From NCBI RefSeq assembly GCF_030816505.1, contig NZ_JAUSYB010000002.1, forward strand, positions 65,824-129,823: a stretch of DNA of 64,000 nucleotides, read 5' to 3'. The translations under genes and the position numbers were made by a program. How positions within the stretch are numbered: position 1 is the stretch's first letter; each line of letters begins with the position of its first letter. This document shows, piece after piece, positions 49,993 through 58,928 of the stretch. The notes below the pieces were generated by a model. That model saw only the letters and a program-made list of their open reading frames with translations, searched no databases and had not been told where the DNA came from. Source of the stretch: Microbacterium sp. W4I20. Its GTDB lineage: Bacteria; Actinomycetota; Actinomycetes; Actinomycetales; Microbacteriaceae.

Positions 49993-50403
49993 TCAGCGAG
50001 GTCCGGCCGGCGGGGTGGGAAGCCCTCCGCCAGCGCTCCAGTCGGGCTTGCCGCCAGCGGCGTTGGAGGTGATCGAGGTGCCGAGGATGAGGAAGCGCAC
50101 TTCTTCGTCCGAACGGGGGCAATGTTCGACGCCTCGAGGGATCACGTAAAGGTCTCCTGGGGCGAGTTCGATGTCGCCGTCGCGCAGCTGGATCGTCAAC
50201 CGGCCGCCGAGCACCAGGAACGTCTCGTCTTGATCGTCATGGGAGTGCCATCGGGTGGAACCGATGCCCTTGGCGACCTTGAGAAGCGTGCCGTTCGCCT
50301 CGCCCACGACCACCTGCGACCAGTATTCGGTGAGGCCGTCTAGGGCCGCGGCGAGCGACACGGCGCGCCGCTGATCGGTGAGAGGTGGTTCTGAGTCGAG
50401 CAT
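49993..50403 (-). CDS. Cupin-domain protein
   Basis: This 136-residue protein has a cupin motif 1 at ~52-66 (STRWHSHDDQDETFLVLGG; H-x-H with a Glu) and motif 2 (GDLYVIPRGVEHCPRS; P-x-G-x-x-H). Metal-binding His residues and the Glu are present. It is divergent from the TetR gene, with a palindromic operator-like site between, so it may be repressed by that regulator. Substrate unknown. Confidence 0.88.
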   Translation of the reverse strand: MLDSEPPLTDQRRAVSLAAALDGLTEYWSQVVVGEANGTLLKVAKGIGSTRWHSHDDQDETFLVLGGRLTIQLRDGDIELAPGDLYVIPRGVEHCPRSDEEVRFLILGTSITSNAAGGKPDWSAGGGLPTPPAGPR

Positions 50404-50426
50404 GCGCGGTACCTTTCGACGATTTT

Positions 50427-50440
50427 GTACTTCAAGGTAC
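50427..50440. promoter_or_regulatory. TetR-type operator candidate
   Basis: GTACTTCAAGGTAC is a near-palindrome (one mismatched pair), placed between the divergent cupin and TetR genes, 32 bases before the TetR start. Confidence 0.5.
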
Positions 50441-50471
50441 ATCAAAGCGTAATCGTGAGTACACTCGGGCT

Positions 50472-51035
50472 ATGGACACTCGAACCCGTATCCTCGACGC
50501 CGCCGCTGATCTCTTCTGGGAACGCGGCTACTCGGCGACGAGCCCGCAGGCGCTTCAGGAGCGGTCGGGGGTCGGCCAGGGCAGCATGTATCACCACTTC
50601 TCGGGCAAGCGCGATCTCGCGGTCGCGTCGCTGCGGCGGGAGAGCGAGCGGCTGCGCCGGTCGACAGCTGACCTGCTCGACGGGGCAGCAACGCCCCTCG
50701 ACGCGGTGATCGCGTATCTCTCGACCCCCCGGGCTCCTCTCAAGGGCTGTCGGTTGGGGCGCATGACGCAGGAGCCCGAGGTGCTCGCCAACGACGAGAT
50801 GCGGTCGCCCATCGCTGAGACGTTCGTCTTTTATCAGGGCCGGCTCGCCGCCCTTCTCGAGGCAGCGCGCCGGGATGGCCAGCTTCGCGCCGAGTTCTCG
50901 CCGATCGACGTCGCCGCGACACTGGTGGCCATCGTGCAGGGAGCGCATGTGCTCGCCCGATCCGAACAGTCGGCGGATGCGTTCCAGCGGGTCGTTGCGG
51001 GAGCTGTCCAGCTGGTCCACGCGCTTCGCGCCTGA
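50472..51035 (+). CDS. TetR-family transcriptional regulator
   Basis: This 187-residue protein starts with MDTRTRILDAAADLFWERGY, then TSPQALQERSGVGQGSMYHHF, the TetR helix-turn-helix. A ~130-residue ligand/dimer domain with GCRLGRMTQEPEVLAN, seen in a TetR subgroup (C-terminal YsiA/TetR_C-like), follows. It overlaps the MFS gene by one base and is divergent from the cupin gene. It probably represses both. Confidence 0.92.
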   Translation: MDTRTRILDAAADLFWERGYSATSPQALQERSGVGQGSMYHHFSGKRDLAVASLRRESERLRRSTADLLDGAATPLDAVIAYLSTPRAPLKGCRLGRMTQEPEVLANDEMRSPIAETFVFYQGRLAALLEAARRDGQLRAEFSPIDVAATLVAIVQGAHVLARSEQSADAFQRVVAGAVQLVHALRA

Positions 51036-52252
51036 TGTCGCCCCGCAGCGGCCGAGGCCTCGGTGAGGGATTTGGCAGGCTGCTCGGCGCGAACCTTACC
51101 TCGAGTCTCGCGGACGGCATCGCGCGCACCGCCGCACCGCTCCTCGCTCTGCGACTGAGCGACGATCCGCTGCTGATCGCCGGCGTCGCGGCGGTGATCA
51201 TGGTGCCCTGGCTGTTGTTCGCGCTACCCTCCGGGATGCTCGTCGATCGGTTCGATCGCCGGCGTATCCTCGCCCTCGCCAGCGGGTCGCGCGCCGCGCT
51301 GGGCGTGCTGCTTCTCGTGCTCACCGCGACCGGCTGGCTCTCGATCTGGTGGCTCTACGGCATCCTGTTCGTCTACGGCATCGGGGAGACGCTCGCCGAT
51401 GGGGCGATCCGAGCTATCGTCCCCAGTGTCGTTGGCCCCAGCGATCTTGCTCGGGCCAACGGCCGGATCGAGGCGGGGGAGCAGGTGTTGCAGGGTTTCG
51501 TCGCAGCCCCGCTCACGTCGGCTCTGTTCGCAGTGAGTGCCCTCATTCCACTGGGGATGGACGCCGCGGCCTTCGCTATCGCGGCCGGGCTCGCCCTCGC
51601 GCTCCCGCGTCGCGCGTCGGGACGGACGGCGCACGTTCCCACGCAATCGCTGGGCGTACAGCTGCGGGCGGGCTGGCGATTCCTTGTCGCAGACCGGATG
51701 CTGTGGATGCTGTGGATGTTCAGCACCTTCTTCGGGTTCAGTCTCACCGTGGCGAGCAGCCTCGTACCGTTCGTCGCCGTTGACTCGTTCGGACTGCCGG
51801 AGGGGTTGTTCGGTCTGCTTCTGCTCTTCGAAGCCCTTGGGGGTGTCCTTGCCGCGGCGGTCGTGGACAGGATCCGTCGCCGCTTCGGAACGGGTCGCAC
51901 GATGGCGGCGGCGGCTGTCCTCGGCTCGCTGGCGTTCCTCCTTCCCTGGGCTGTGCCGCAGGTGTGGGCGCTAGCCCTCGGATTGTTCGTCTACTCGGCC
52001 GGGTTGGTCATCTGGAACGTGCTCATCATCTCGCTGCGGCAGGCAGCCATTCCGACGGAGTTGCTCGGGCGGGTCCACGGCACATGGCGCACCCTGCACT
52101 GGGGAGCTCTCCCGCTCGGGGCGCTCGTGGGCGGCCTGATCGGCCGCATCGATCCAACGCTGCCCTTCCTCGTGGGCGGGGGCGCCGCGGCTGCCGGAGC
52201 GCTCCTGCTCAGCGGACGCCTCCGCCGGTTGCCCGAGCCCGAAGACCTGTGA
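51035..52252 (+). CDS. MFS transporter (MFS_3-like)
   Basis: This 405-residue protein has about ten to twelve TM segments. It shows LRLSDDPLLIAGVAAVIMVPW, then the motif A loop LPSGMLVDRFDRRRIL and a G-R-V-H-G-T-W-R-T motif in the C half, as in the enterobactin-exporter-like MFS_3 group. It directly follows the TetR gene (one-base overlap), which probably controls it. Export of a small toxic molecule is likely, but the substrate is unknown. Confidence 0.88.
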   Translation: MSPRSGRGLGEGFGRLLGANLTSSLADGIARTAAPLLALRLSDDPLLIAGVAAVIMVPWLLFALPSGMLVDRFDRRRILALASGSRAALGVLLLVLTATGWLSIWWLYGILFVYGIGETLADGAIRAIVPSVVGPSDLARANGRIEAGEQVLQGFVAAPLTSALFAVSALIPLGMDAAAFAIAAGLALALPRRASGRTAHVPTQSLGVQLRAGWRFLVADRMLWMLWMFSTFFGFSLTVASSLVPFVAVDSFGLPEGLFGLLLLFEALGGVLAAAVVDRIRRRFGTGRTMAAAAVLGSLAFLLPWAVPQVWALALGLFVYSAGLVIWNVLIISLRQAAIPTELLGRVHGTWRTLHWGALPLGALVGGLIGRIDPTLPFLVGGGAAAAGALLLSGRLRRLPEPEDL

Positions 52253-52288
52253 ACCCACCGCGGATCGGGGTCCGCGAGCGTGACGCCT

Positions 52289-52313
52289 GCACTCACCCCA
52301 CAGCGGTGAGTGC
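52289..52313. terminator. Hairpin after the MFS gene
   Basis: GCACTCACC and GGTGAGTGC form a 9-bp perfect stem around CCACAGC, 37 bp past the stop. Confidence 0.6.
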
Positions 52314-52447
52314 GCTCGGCCCGTCGTGGGATTCGGTGCTTCCTCGTACTCCTGGTGTTCTACTTCTGTTCCTTCTCCGCCTCTTGTATCGTCGAGCCGG
52401 CTCCGGTCATCTATCGCCTCTCATATCGTCACAGCCTGCTCGATCCA

Positions 52448-53776
52448 TCAATGAAACGGGCAACCGCGTGTTGCCCTCGTGGCGCGGACCCGTCCCCCGG
52501 AGGAGGGTTTGGTGGGGAGGCGGCGGTAGTTCACGCGAAGGCCTGCGTCTTGAATGCTGAGTGCCGGGTCGCTCAGGACGGCGACGGCGGCCGAGAGGCC
52601 AGCAATGGCGAGTTTCTCTCCCGGGCATCGGTGGCCGGTCTCCACATCCGCGCCGCCGTGCGGGATGAACGTCGGGATCGCCTCGAAATCCTCGACGTCA
52701 CGGAATCGTTCCGGATCGAAACGTCGTGGGTGAGCCCAGGACCGCTCATCGGTATTCGTGCCCAGAATATCGAGCACGACTCGACCTCCAGCGGCGACAC
52801 GGTGTCCATCGATCTCGATGTCCGCAATCGCCCTGCCTGGCAGCATCGGAACAAAGGGAGCGGTTCGGCGGACCTCTTGGGCGAACATGACCGCCAGTGG
52901 TCCTCCGACAGGCGCTTCACGCTCGCGAGACTCGGCAGCGATCCGTCCCCGCCACTCGGGCCGATCATGTAACTCCTTCGCCGCGAACGCGACGAACCGG
53001 GCCACGGCGATCATGGGGCGAATACTGTTCTGCAGCTCCACACCCGCCACACGAGCGCTGAGCAACTTTCCGTCCCGACCGCGGTGGTGCGCCCACAACT
53101 CCAGCGCCGTTCCCGCAGCAGGGCTCAATGAACCATCCCGCACGGCCTCGATCAGACGAGCGGCATGACGATCCGACCACATCCGGTTGACGACGGCAAG
53201 AGCGTACGCCGGCGAGTAGGGAGAGCCGAACCCGTCCACGATCTGAGCGAGCCGTGCCGACCATCGCGTCTTCGCGGCAGGCGTCCCAGGTAGCCCGGCC
53301 CATCCCATCACGGCGCGACCGAGCGCTCCCACGGCCGCGTCGTACGCACTACGCTTCCCGCCATCCAGCCACGCCGCCCGCTCAGACTCCCACTCGCGCT
53401 CCAGCCACGGGGTGAGTCTCTCCACCTGCGCATCCTCATAGGCGACATCAACGAAGGTCGACTTGCGGTGCCGATGATCTTGACCGTCGAGGCTATGAAC
53501 AGATCCGTGCCCGAAAAGCGTTTCCTGCACCAGTGCCGGCATGGCACCGGTGCGGGCGATCCGGCCCTCGTCGTAGAACAGACCGACACCTTCCACACCC
53601 CGCACGAACACGGCATCGTCTCCGAGGAGCCTCATCGGCGCCGAACGTGCGCCGTGCCACACGCGCCGCCAGATCCGGTCACCAAATCCATAGCCACGCG
53701 TAAGCAGAAAGATCGAGTCGTCACGAGTCACTCGTCGAACTGTGGGGGCCAGAGAACTCTCACGCTGCATCAACAT
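52448..53776 (-). CDS. CYP152-type cytochrome P450 peroxygenase
   Basis: This ~442-residue protein has the short P450 fold of the CYP152 (BSbeta/SPalpha/OleT) group: HSLDGQDHRHRKSTF at ~94-108, I-R-P at 252-254 with the Arg-Pro that replaces the usual acid-alcohol pair, and E-V-R-R at 301-304. The heme ligand is Cys384 in GHRCPGE, preceded by FIPHGG. These enzymes use H2O2, without redox partners, to hydroxylate or decarboxylate fatty acids. No ferredoxin gene is adjacent, which fits. Start between 53776 and 53794 is uncertain. Confidence 0.88.
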   Translation of the reverse strand: MLMQRESSLAPTVRRVTRDDSIFLLTRGYGFGDRIWRRVWHGARSAPMRLLGDDAVFVRGVEGVGLFYDEGRIARTGAMPALVQETLFGHGSVHSLDGQDHRHRKSTFVDVAYEDAQVERLTPWLEREWESERAAWLDGGKRSAYDAAVGALGRAVMGWAGLPGTPAAKTRWSARLAQIVDGFGSPYSPAYALAVVNRMWSDRHAARLIEAVRDGSLSPAAGTALELWAHHRGRDGKLLSARVAGVELQNSIRPMIAVARFVAFAAKELHDRPEWRGRIAAESREREAPVGGPLAVMFAQEVRRTAPFVPMLPGRAIADIEIDGHRVAAGGRVVLDILGTNTDERSWAHPRRFDPERFRDVEDFEAIPTFIPHGGADVETGHRCPGEKLAIAGLSAAVAVLSDPALSIQDAGLRVNYRRLPTKPSSGGRVRATRATRGCPFH

Positions 53777-54001
53777 GATGCGACGATCACACATCGCGAT
53801 CCGCGATCCCAGAGGGGAGCGATCCTGCCGCCCTTGTGATAGAAGAACGCATCCAAACTGACATAAGTACTATCAGTGGTGGTTCCGCCGGCCGGTAGTG
53901 GGGGAGTGATGTGGATCATCTGTCCCGCGCCCGTCGGACTCATCGAGCTGGTCTTATGCACGTTGGGAGTGGTCTCCGGGCGGGGGCTCTCAACGCGCCT
54001 C

Positions 54002-54079
54002 GCGATCTTCGCTGAGCGGCGTCCGCTCCCGCAGCCGGTTTTCTTGGGGGTCCGCTACCGCCGCATCCGGTCGGTCGAA
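54002..54079 (+). repeat. ~80-bp dispersed repeat, copy 2
   Basis: GCGATCTTCGCTGAGCGGCG to GCATCCGGTCGGTCGAA aligns with 47297-47374. It covers the last ~25 bases of the epimerase gene on the reverse strand. The rest of the 53777-54054 gap holds no convincing gene. Confidence 0.6.
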
Positions 54080-54846
54080 TAGGTCGGGGTCGCGTAGGCC
54101 CCGCCTTGCGGGACGTCCGGGTCGATGTGCTCGGGTGCACTCCACCGGACGGCATTGTCTCGGGGAACGAATCCCGCCGCCGTCCCAGCTGTGAGGTCCC
54201 ACCATCCTTCAGTGTTCGCGGACACGGCGTAGAAGACCGTCGTGTGTTCCGTGGTGGTCATCGCCGCGATCAACGCGCGCACGGCGTCGGCGGGGCTGAG
54301 CCATGTCCGCTGTTCTCGGGCGGACGCTGGTTGCTGCTCGTAGCTGCCGATGCGGAGCGAGATGGTGCTGATGCCGAATTTGTCCGCGTACAGCCGGCAC
54401 AGGGCTTCTCCGGCAACCTTCGAGACTCCGTAAAACCCGTCCGGGCGGGGCGGCATGTCCGGTGTGAGTTGATCGCCGGACGGGTAGAGGCCCGTCAGGC
54501 GGTTGCTGCTCGCGTAAACCACGCGGGGGACGCCGGCCCGCCGGGCGGCCTCCAGGACGTGGTAGGTGCCGACGATGTTCACTTCGGCGAGGTCGTGGAA
54601 GTCTGCCTCGTTGGGGATCCCGCCGAGGTGGATGACACCGTCCGCACCATTGAAGAGGTCGACGAGCGCATCCAGGTCTGCGAGGTCGGTGCGTGCGGCG
54701 GATTCCTGCGGCCCGAGGGGAGTTATCGTGCGGATGTCGGTGGAGACGAGCACCGCCTGCCGTTCGAGGAGGGCGGAGCGGAGCTCCGAACCGATGTTCC
54801 CGGCTGCTCCGGTGATGACCCAGCGGGTTCCAGCGATCTCTGTCAT
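54055..54846 (-). CDS. NAD-dependent epimerase/dehydrogenase (uronate dehydrogenase-like)
   Basis: This 263-residue protein has the Rossmann motif GAAGNIG at 13-19, the SDR catalytic pair in FYGVSKVAGE (Tyr-x-x-x-Lys) at ~142-147, and SSNRL as the Ser region. The short length, VYASSNRLTGLYP and R-x-D-x-F-Y pattern resemble uronate dehydrogenases and related short sugar-acid enzymes. The C-terminal residues are encoded within the 54002 repeat, so the end may have been replaced. Confidence 0.82.
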   Translation of the reverse strand: MTEIAGTRWVITGAAGNIGSELRSALLERQAVLVSTDIRTITPLGPQESAARTDLADLDALVDLFNGADGVIHLGGIPNEADFHDLAEVNIVGTYHVLEAARRAGVPRVVYASSNRLTGLYPSGDQLTPDMPPRPDGFYGVSKVAGEALCRLYADKFGISTISLRIGSYEQQPASAREQRTWLSPADAVRALIAAMTTTEHTTVFYAVSANTEGWWDLTAGTAAGFVPRDNAVRWSAPEHIDPDVPQGGAYATPTYSTDRMRR

Positions 54847-54894
54847 CGTGCGATCGTACAAGGCGTAGGGGCGAAGGTCCCGAGACGCCCGGGG

Positions 54895-55629
54895 CTATCC
54901 GATACCGGCCGCACCCAGAAGCGAGCCGAGACCGTAGGTCGCTGCGAGTGCAAGAACGCCACCGACCACGACGCGCAGAACCGACTTCCTCCTGGAGGAC
55001 CCACCAAGCTGGGCGGAGGTCCATCCGGTCAACGCCAACGCGACGAGTACGGCGAGGGACGTCGCCGGCACTCGCCAGGGATCGGGTGGGATCAGGATGG
55101 CTAGAAGGGGAAGCAGCGCTCCGATCGTGAACGCGAGCGCTGAGGCGCCTGCTGCGTGCCAGGCGCTTACGACGTCGGCTTCGTCGATGTTGAGCTCGGC
55201 TGACAGATGCGCGGCGACAGCGTCATGCTCGGTGAGTTCGATAGCGACTTGGCGGGCCGTCTCGAGGCGCAGACCTTTCGCGAGATAGAGGCCAGTCAGC
55301 TCCTCCAGCTCCTCGTCGGGCATGTCGCGAAGCTCCTGTTTCTCTCTTGCGATGAGTGCCCGCTCGCTGTCGCTTTGACTGCTCACGGACACGTACTCGC
55401 CGAGAGCCATCGAGATGGCTCCGCCGACCAGGCCCACGATGCCCGCAGTGAGAATGGGACCGAGGTCACTAGTTGCGCCGGCGACGCCGACGACGATGGC
55501 GGCAACCGAGACTATGCCGTCGTTAGCGCCGAGCACTCCCGCACGCAGCCAGTTCAAGCGTTGCGCGAGTCCCTGACGGTGTGGCTCGTCGGAGTGCGGG
55601 AGCGGGGAAGGCGGGACGGCTGGGGGCAT
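54895..55629 (-). CDS. VIT1/CCC1-family iron or manganese transporter
   Basis: This ~244-residue protein has five TM segments. It carries LNWLRAGVLGANDGIVSVAA at the start (G-A-N-D-G, diagnostic), G-A-I-S-M-A-x-G-E-Y-V-S-V-S-S-Q-S-D at the end of TM2, and an acidic cytoplasmic helix region (DMPDEELEELTGLYLAKGLR) that binds metal. These proteins move Fe2+ or Mn2+, out of the cytoplasm in bacteria. It overlaps no neighbour. Confidence 0.9.
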   Translation of the reverse strand: MPPAVPPSPLPHSDEPHRQGLAQRLNWLRAGVLGANDGIVSVAAIVVGVAGATSDLGPILTAGIVGLVGGAISMALGEYVSVSSQSDSERALIAREKQELRDMPDEELEELTGLYLAKGLRLETARQVAIELTEHDAVAAHLSAELNIDEADVVSAWHAAGASALAFTIGALLPLLAILIPPDPWRVPATSLAVLVALALTGWTSAQLGGSSRRKSVLRVVVGGVLALAATYGLGSLLGAAGIG

Positions 55630-55771
55630 GCGCTCACTCAACCACGATCTCCCGCCGTACGGCGGCTCGCGTCCACCGGGACCTTTGGCCCTGGCTGAGA
55701 GCGTGCGGACGCCCGATCGTTGGGGTATCCCGTCGCGACATCTCGTCCGCGGCACGACATGAAGGATTGCC

Positions 55772-56353
55772 ATGACTGCTCTGCAGACACCACTCCCGCG
55801 CTCGGCTGAACCCCTCAGTGCCGCGAGGGGGGAAGAGACGCGCATTGTTACCGTCGCCAGCGGGCGGCGCTGGCTCGCCGTCATGAGGCTGGCGACCGGC
55901 TTCATTTTCTTGTGGGCGTTCCTCGACAAGACGTTCGGCCTCGGCTATTCGACGCCGCCCGAGCGGGCATGGATCTCGGGTGGGACACCGAGCCAGGGCT
56001 TCCTCAACAGCGACTCCGTCATTGGCCCGCTGAAGCCCTTCTTCGCCGCGATCGCCAGCCCCGTCAGTGACGCGCTCTTCATGGTCGGGATGCTCGCGAT
56101 CGGACTGGCCGTGATCCTCGGCGTCGGCCTGCGCATCAGCGCCGTCGTCGGCGCGATCCTCATGCTCGCGATGTACCTCGCAGAGTGGCCCTTCGGCGTC
56201 AACGCGGCATCCACCAATCCGCTGGTTGACTACCACATCATCTACGCCCTCGCCTTAATCGTCACCGCTGCCCTCGCGGCCGGGGACACCTGGGGTTTCG
56301 GACGGCAATGGAAGGCGCTCCGGCTTGTCCAGCAGAACCGCTGGCTCGTCTGA
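55772..56353 (+). CDS. DoxX-family membrane protein
   Basis: This 193-residue protein has four TM segments and begins its membrane part with LAVMRLATGFIFLWAFLDKT, the R-x-x-x-G-x-x-F-x-W-x-F-x-D-K-x motif of DoxX/thiosulfate-dehydrogenase-like proteins, then FGLGYSTPPERAWISGGTPS. Several actinobacterial DoxX proteins of this layout are linked to redox stress. It is the first of a same-direction run with the Usp, kinase and response regulator genes (43-bp gap to Usp). Confidence 0.85.
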   Translation: MTALQTPLPRSAEPLSAARGEETRIVTVASGRRWLAVMRLATGFIFLWAFLDKTFGLGYSTPPERAWISGGTPSQGFLNSDSVIGPLKPFFAAIASPVSDALFMVGMLAIGLAVILGVGLRISAVVGAILMLAMYLAEWPFGVNAASTNPLVDYHIIYALALIVTAALAAGDTWGFGRQWKALRLVQQNRWLV

Positions 56354-56395
56354 CGAAGCGGCGGGGCAGCGAGATCGCGGCGGAAGCAGGGTCAC

Positions 56396-57223
56396 ATGAA
56401 GACGATCGTCGTAGGTTTCGACGGCTCCAACGCGTCCTTTGTGGCCGTGGAATGGGCGGCCGAGCGGGCCGCCCATGGCGAGAGCCGGGTCGAGATCGTC
56501 ACCATCGGGGGCACCATCCTCTCGGACGAATCTCGAATTGGTGAGTCCCTCCGTGCCGCCGAGCTACGTCTGCGTGACAGCGCGCCAGGTTGCGATGTCA
56601 CCTCGCGGCGCGTGGAAGGCACCATGCCGGCGGCGCTGCTCGAGCAGGCAGCTGCAGCGCATCTGCTGGTCGTCGGCGCGCACCGAAACGGCGCCGCGAA
56701 TTCGATCATGTCCGGCCGATTCCTCCGGCTCGCGACGAGATCCCTCGTTCCGATCGTCGTGGTGCCTGATCACTGGTTGCCCTCGGATGCTGCGGTCGTC
56801 GTCGGTCTCTCCGGCCACGAGGCGTCCTCTCAGGCGGTGGAGTTGGCGGCCAGCGAAGCGAATTCGACCGGTGCATCACTCGCGATCGTGCATGCCTGGG
56901 AGATGCCCGTGCCGCGAGTCGAGGGGCCGGTTTCTCTCCGGGCGTCTCCAATCCAGGTGAGATCCGAGCACGCAAGGACTGTGCGCCGCGCGACGCTGAG
57001 CGTGCGCGCCGCGTATCCCGCCCTGGCGGTGGAACAGGTGCTCGCTCACAGAGGCGCGGCAGAAGTGCTCCACGAGCGCGCACGGGACGCATCCCTCCTG
57101 GTCATCGGTAGCACTCATCGCGGGATCCTCGCCGACCCGCTGTTCGGATCGATCACACACGAGCTGCTCACCCGATCCGCGATTCCGGTGTGCATCGTGC
57201 CGCACGCGGCGCTGCCGGCGTGA
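56396..57223 (+). CDS. Universal stress protein, tandem Usp domains
   Basis: This 275-residue protein has two Usp domains. The first runs from MKTIVVGFDGSNASFVAVEW with ATP-loop-like GAHRNGAANSIMSG at ~103-117, and the second from ~135 with LLVIGSTHRGILADPLFGSI, the G-x-x-x-x-G-x-x-x-x-x-x-x-G-S pattern. Tandem Usp proteins often belong to dormancy/hypoxia regulons and bind ATP. Position directly before the DevS/DevR-like pair supports such a role. Confidence 0.92.
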   Translation: MKTIVVGFDGSNASFVAVEWAAERAAHGESRVEIVTIGGTILSDESRIGESLRAAELRLRDSAPGCDVTSRRVEGTMPAALLEQAAAAHLLVVGAHRNGAANSIMSGRFLRLATRSLVPIVVVPDHWLPSDAAVVVGLSGHEASSQAVELAASEANSTGASLAIVHAWEMPVPRVEGPVSLRASPIQVRSEHARTVRRATLSVRAAYPALAVEQVLAHRGAAEVLHERARDASLLVIGSTHRGILADPLFGSITHELLTRSAIPVCIVPHAALPA

Positions 57224-57257
57224 TCGCTCGATAGACTCGCGACGACGGGAGGCAGTC

Positions 57258-58928
57258 ATGCCCGAACGTTCAGGTCCACCCGATGAAGCGGCCGACGCGG
57301 CACTCGCACAGCGCAGGCTGCGTGACCTGCTCGACGCGAACGCTTCCATCGTCGAGCGACTCGATCTCGAGGTCGTGCTTCGCCGCATCGTCGAGGCCGC
57401 GATGAGGCTGGTCGATGCGCCCTATGGCGCGCTCGGAGTCATCGACCGCGATGGCGGTATCGAGCGCTTCATCCACGTGGGGATGGATGCCGCCACGGTC
57501 GAACGGATCGGCCCACCGCCCGTGGGGCACGGCCTCCTTGGGGCCGTGATCACCGAGCACACGCCGATCCGGGTCACGCATCTCGCCACGGATCCCCGTT
57601 CCACCGGCTTCCCCGAGCACCATCCGCCGATGGATGCGTTCCTCGGCGTTCCGGTGCGCGTCGGCGACCACGTCTACGGCAATCTCTACCTGACCTCGGG
57701 AGACAAAGGGCCTTTCACGGAAGAAGACGAAAGGCTCGTCATCGCCTTGGCGGCCACGGCGGGGATCGCGATCGAGAACGCGCACCTGTACGACATCGCG
57801 AAGACCCGCGAGATCTGGAGCGAGACGACCGCCGACGTGATGGCCGCGATGTTGGAGGTCTCGGACGAGAGCGTGCTCGAGGTCATCGCGGAACACGCCG
57901 GTGCCTTGATCGACGTCGATCTGGTGGTCGTCGCTGTGCCGCACGGCGACGATGACTTCCGGGTCACGACAGTCCATGGTGTCGATGCCGCTTCGTTGCG
58001 TGGTCGAATCTTCCCCGCCGCCGGAACCCTCGCAGCCCGCGCACTGGCCACGCAGCGGGCGGCGAGCGTCGGCGGCGACGGTGACGCCGACGCCGACCAG
58101 GCGCCGGTTGACTGGCAACCGGGGGCGGGCCCCACCGTCGCCATCCCGCTCTACAGCGGCTCCGAGCCGCTCGGCGTTCTCACCCTCGCTCGACGTCTGG
58201 GAGCGTCCGCATTTACCGACGCGGATCTCGATCTGGCGTTCGCGTTCGCCGCTCAGGCCAGTGTCGCCATCGAAGTGGTCAGAGCCAGAGAGGACCGGCG
58301 GCGCCTCGAGACGAATCGTGATCGCGCGCGGATCGCGCGCGATCTGCACGACCATGTCATCCAGCGCCTCTTCGGCGCGGGTCTGTCGCTACAGGCCGTG
58401 TCCGCGACGGTCGATGCCACCGCGTCCGCGGTACTCGAGACACAAATTGACGCCATCGACGCCGCAATCAAAGACATTAGAACGGTCGTGTTCGCGCTGG
58501 GTGCAGGCGACCGCGGTAGCCAAAAGCGCACTCGCGACCGCCTGCTGGATACGGTGGCAGAAGTCTCCGTAGGTCTGTCGTCCACTCCGCGCATCACTTT
58601 TTCCGGGCCGCTCGACTCCCTCGTTCATGCACGGCTCGCGGATGAACTCGTTGCGGTGCTGCGCGAGTGCCTCACCAACACGGTCAAGCACGCACACGCC
58701 CATCATGTGGAAGTTGCCGCTGAGGTGACCGGCGACGTCGTCGTTCTCACGGTGCTCGACGACGGCCACGGCATCCCAGCAGGAGCGCGTTTGAGCGGGT
58801 TAGCGAACATCACCGAACGAGCGCAGCTTCGCGGCGGCGTATGCACCATCACCTCAGAATCCCCCTCAGGGACTCGCATCGAATGGATGGCCCCGGTGAG
58901 CGATGGCAACCAGTCAGGAGAAACATGA
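57258..58928 (+). CDS. GAF-domain sensor histidine kinase, DevS/DosT-like
   Basis: This 556-residue protein has two GAF domains (~35-180 and ~195-345), then a HisKA_3 segment with phospho-acceptor His364 in ARDLHDHVIQRLFGAGLSLQ and an ATPase domain (ECLTNTVKHAHAHHVEVAAE, TVLDDGHGIP). GAF1 has FPEHHPPMDAFLGVPVRV, the segment carrying the heme-binding His of mycobacterial DevS/DosT, so gas or redox sensing by heme is likely but unproven. The kinase stop overlaps the regulator start (ATGA). No TM segment; cytoplasmic. Confidence 0.92.
   Translation: MPERSGPPDEAADAALAQRRLRDLLDANASIVERLDLEVVLRRIVEAAMRLVDAPYGALGVIDRDGGIERFIHVGMDAATVERIGPPPVGHGLLGAVITEHTPIRVTHLATDPRSTGFPEHHPPMDAFLGVPVRVGDHVYGNLYLTSGDKGPFTEEDERLVIALAATAGIAIENAHLYDIAKTREIWSETTADVMAAMLEVSDESVLEVIAEHAGALIDVDLVVVAVPHGDDDFRVTTVHGVDAASLRGRIFPAAGTLAARALATQRAASVGGDGDADADQAPVDWQPGAGPTVAIPLYSGSEPLGVLTLARRLGASAFTDADLDLAFAFAAQASVAIEVVRAREDRRRLETNRDRARIARDLHDHVIQRLFGAGLSLQAVSATVDATASAVLETQIDAIDAAIKDIRTVVFALGAGDRGSQKRTRDRLLDTVAEVSVGLSSTPRITFSGPLDSLVHARLADELVAVLRECLTNTVKHAHAHHVEVAAEVTGDVVVLTVLDDGHGIPAGARLSGLANITERAQLRGGVCTITSESPSGTRIEWMAPVSDGNQSGET

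Noticed and set aside
53876..54082. 68-codon forward frame over the 54002 repeat
   Set aside because: It has no ribosome site, overlaps the epimerase end, and its C-terminal half is simply the translated repeat.
56396..56420. GACGATCGTCGTAGG at the Usp start
   Set aside because: The sequence is the normal start of a Usp coding region (MKTIVVGF) and lacks the AAAC/GTTT arms.
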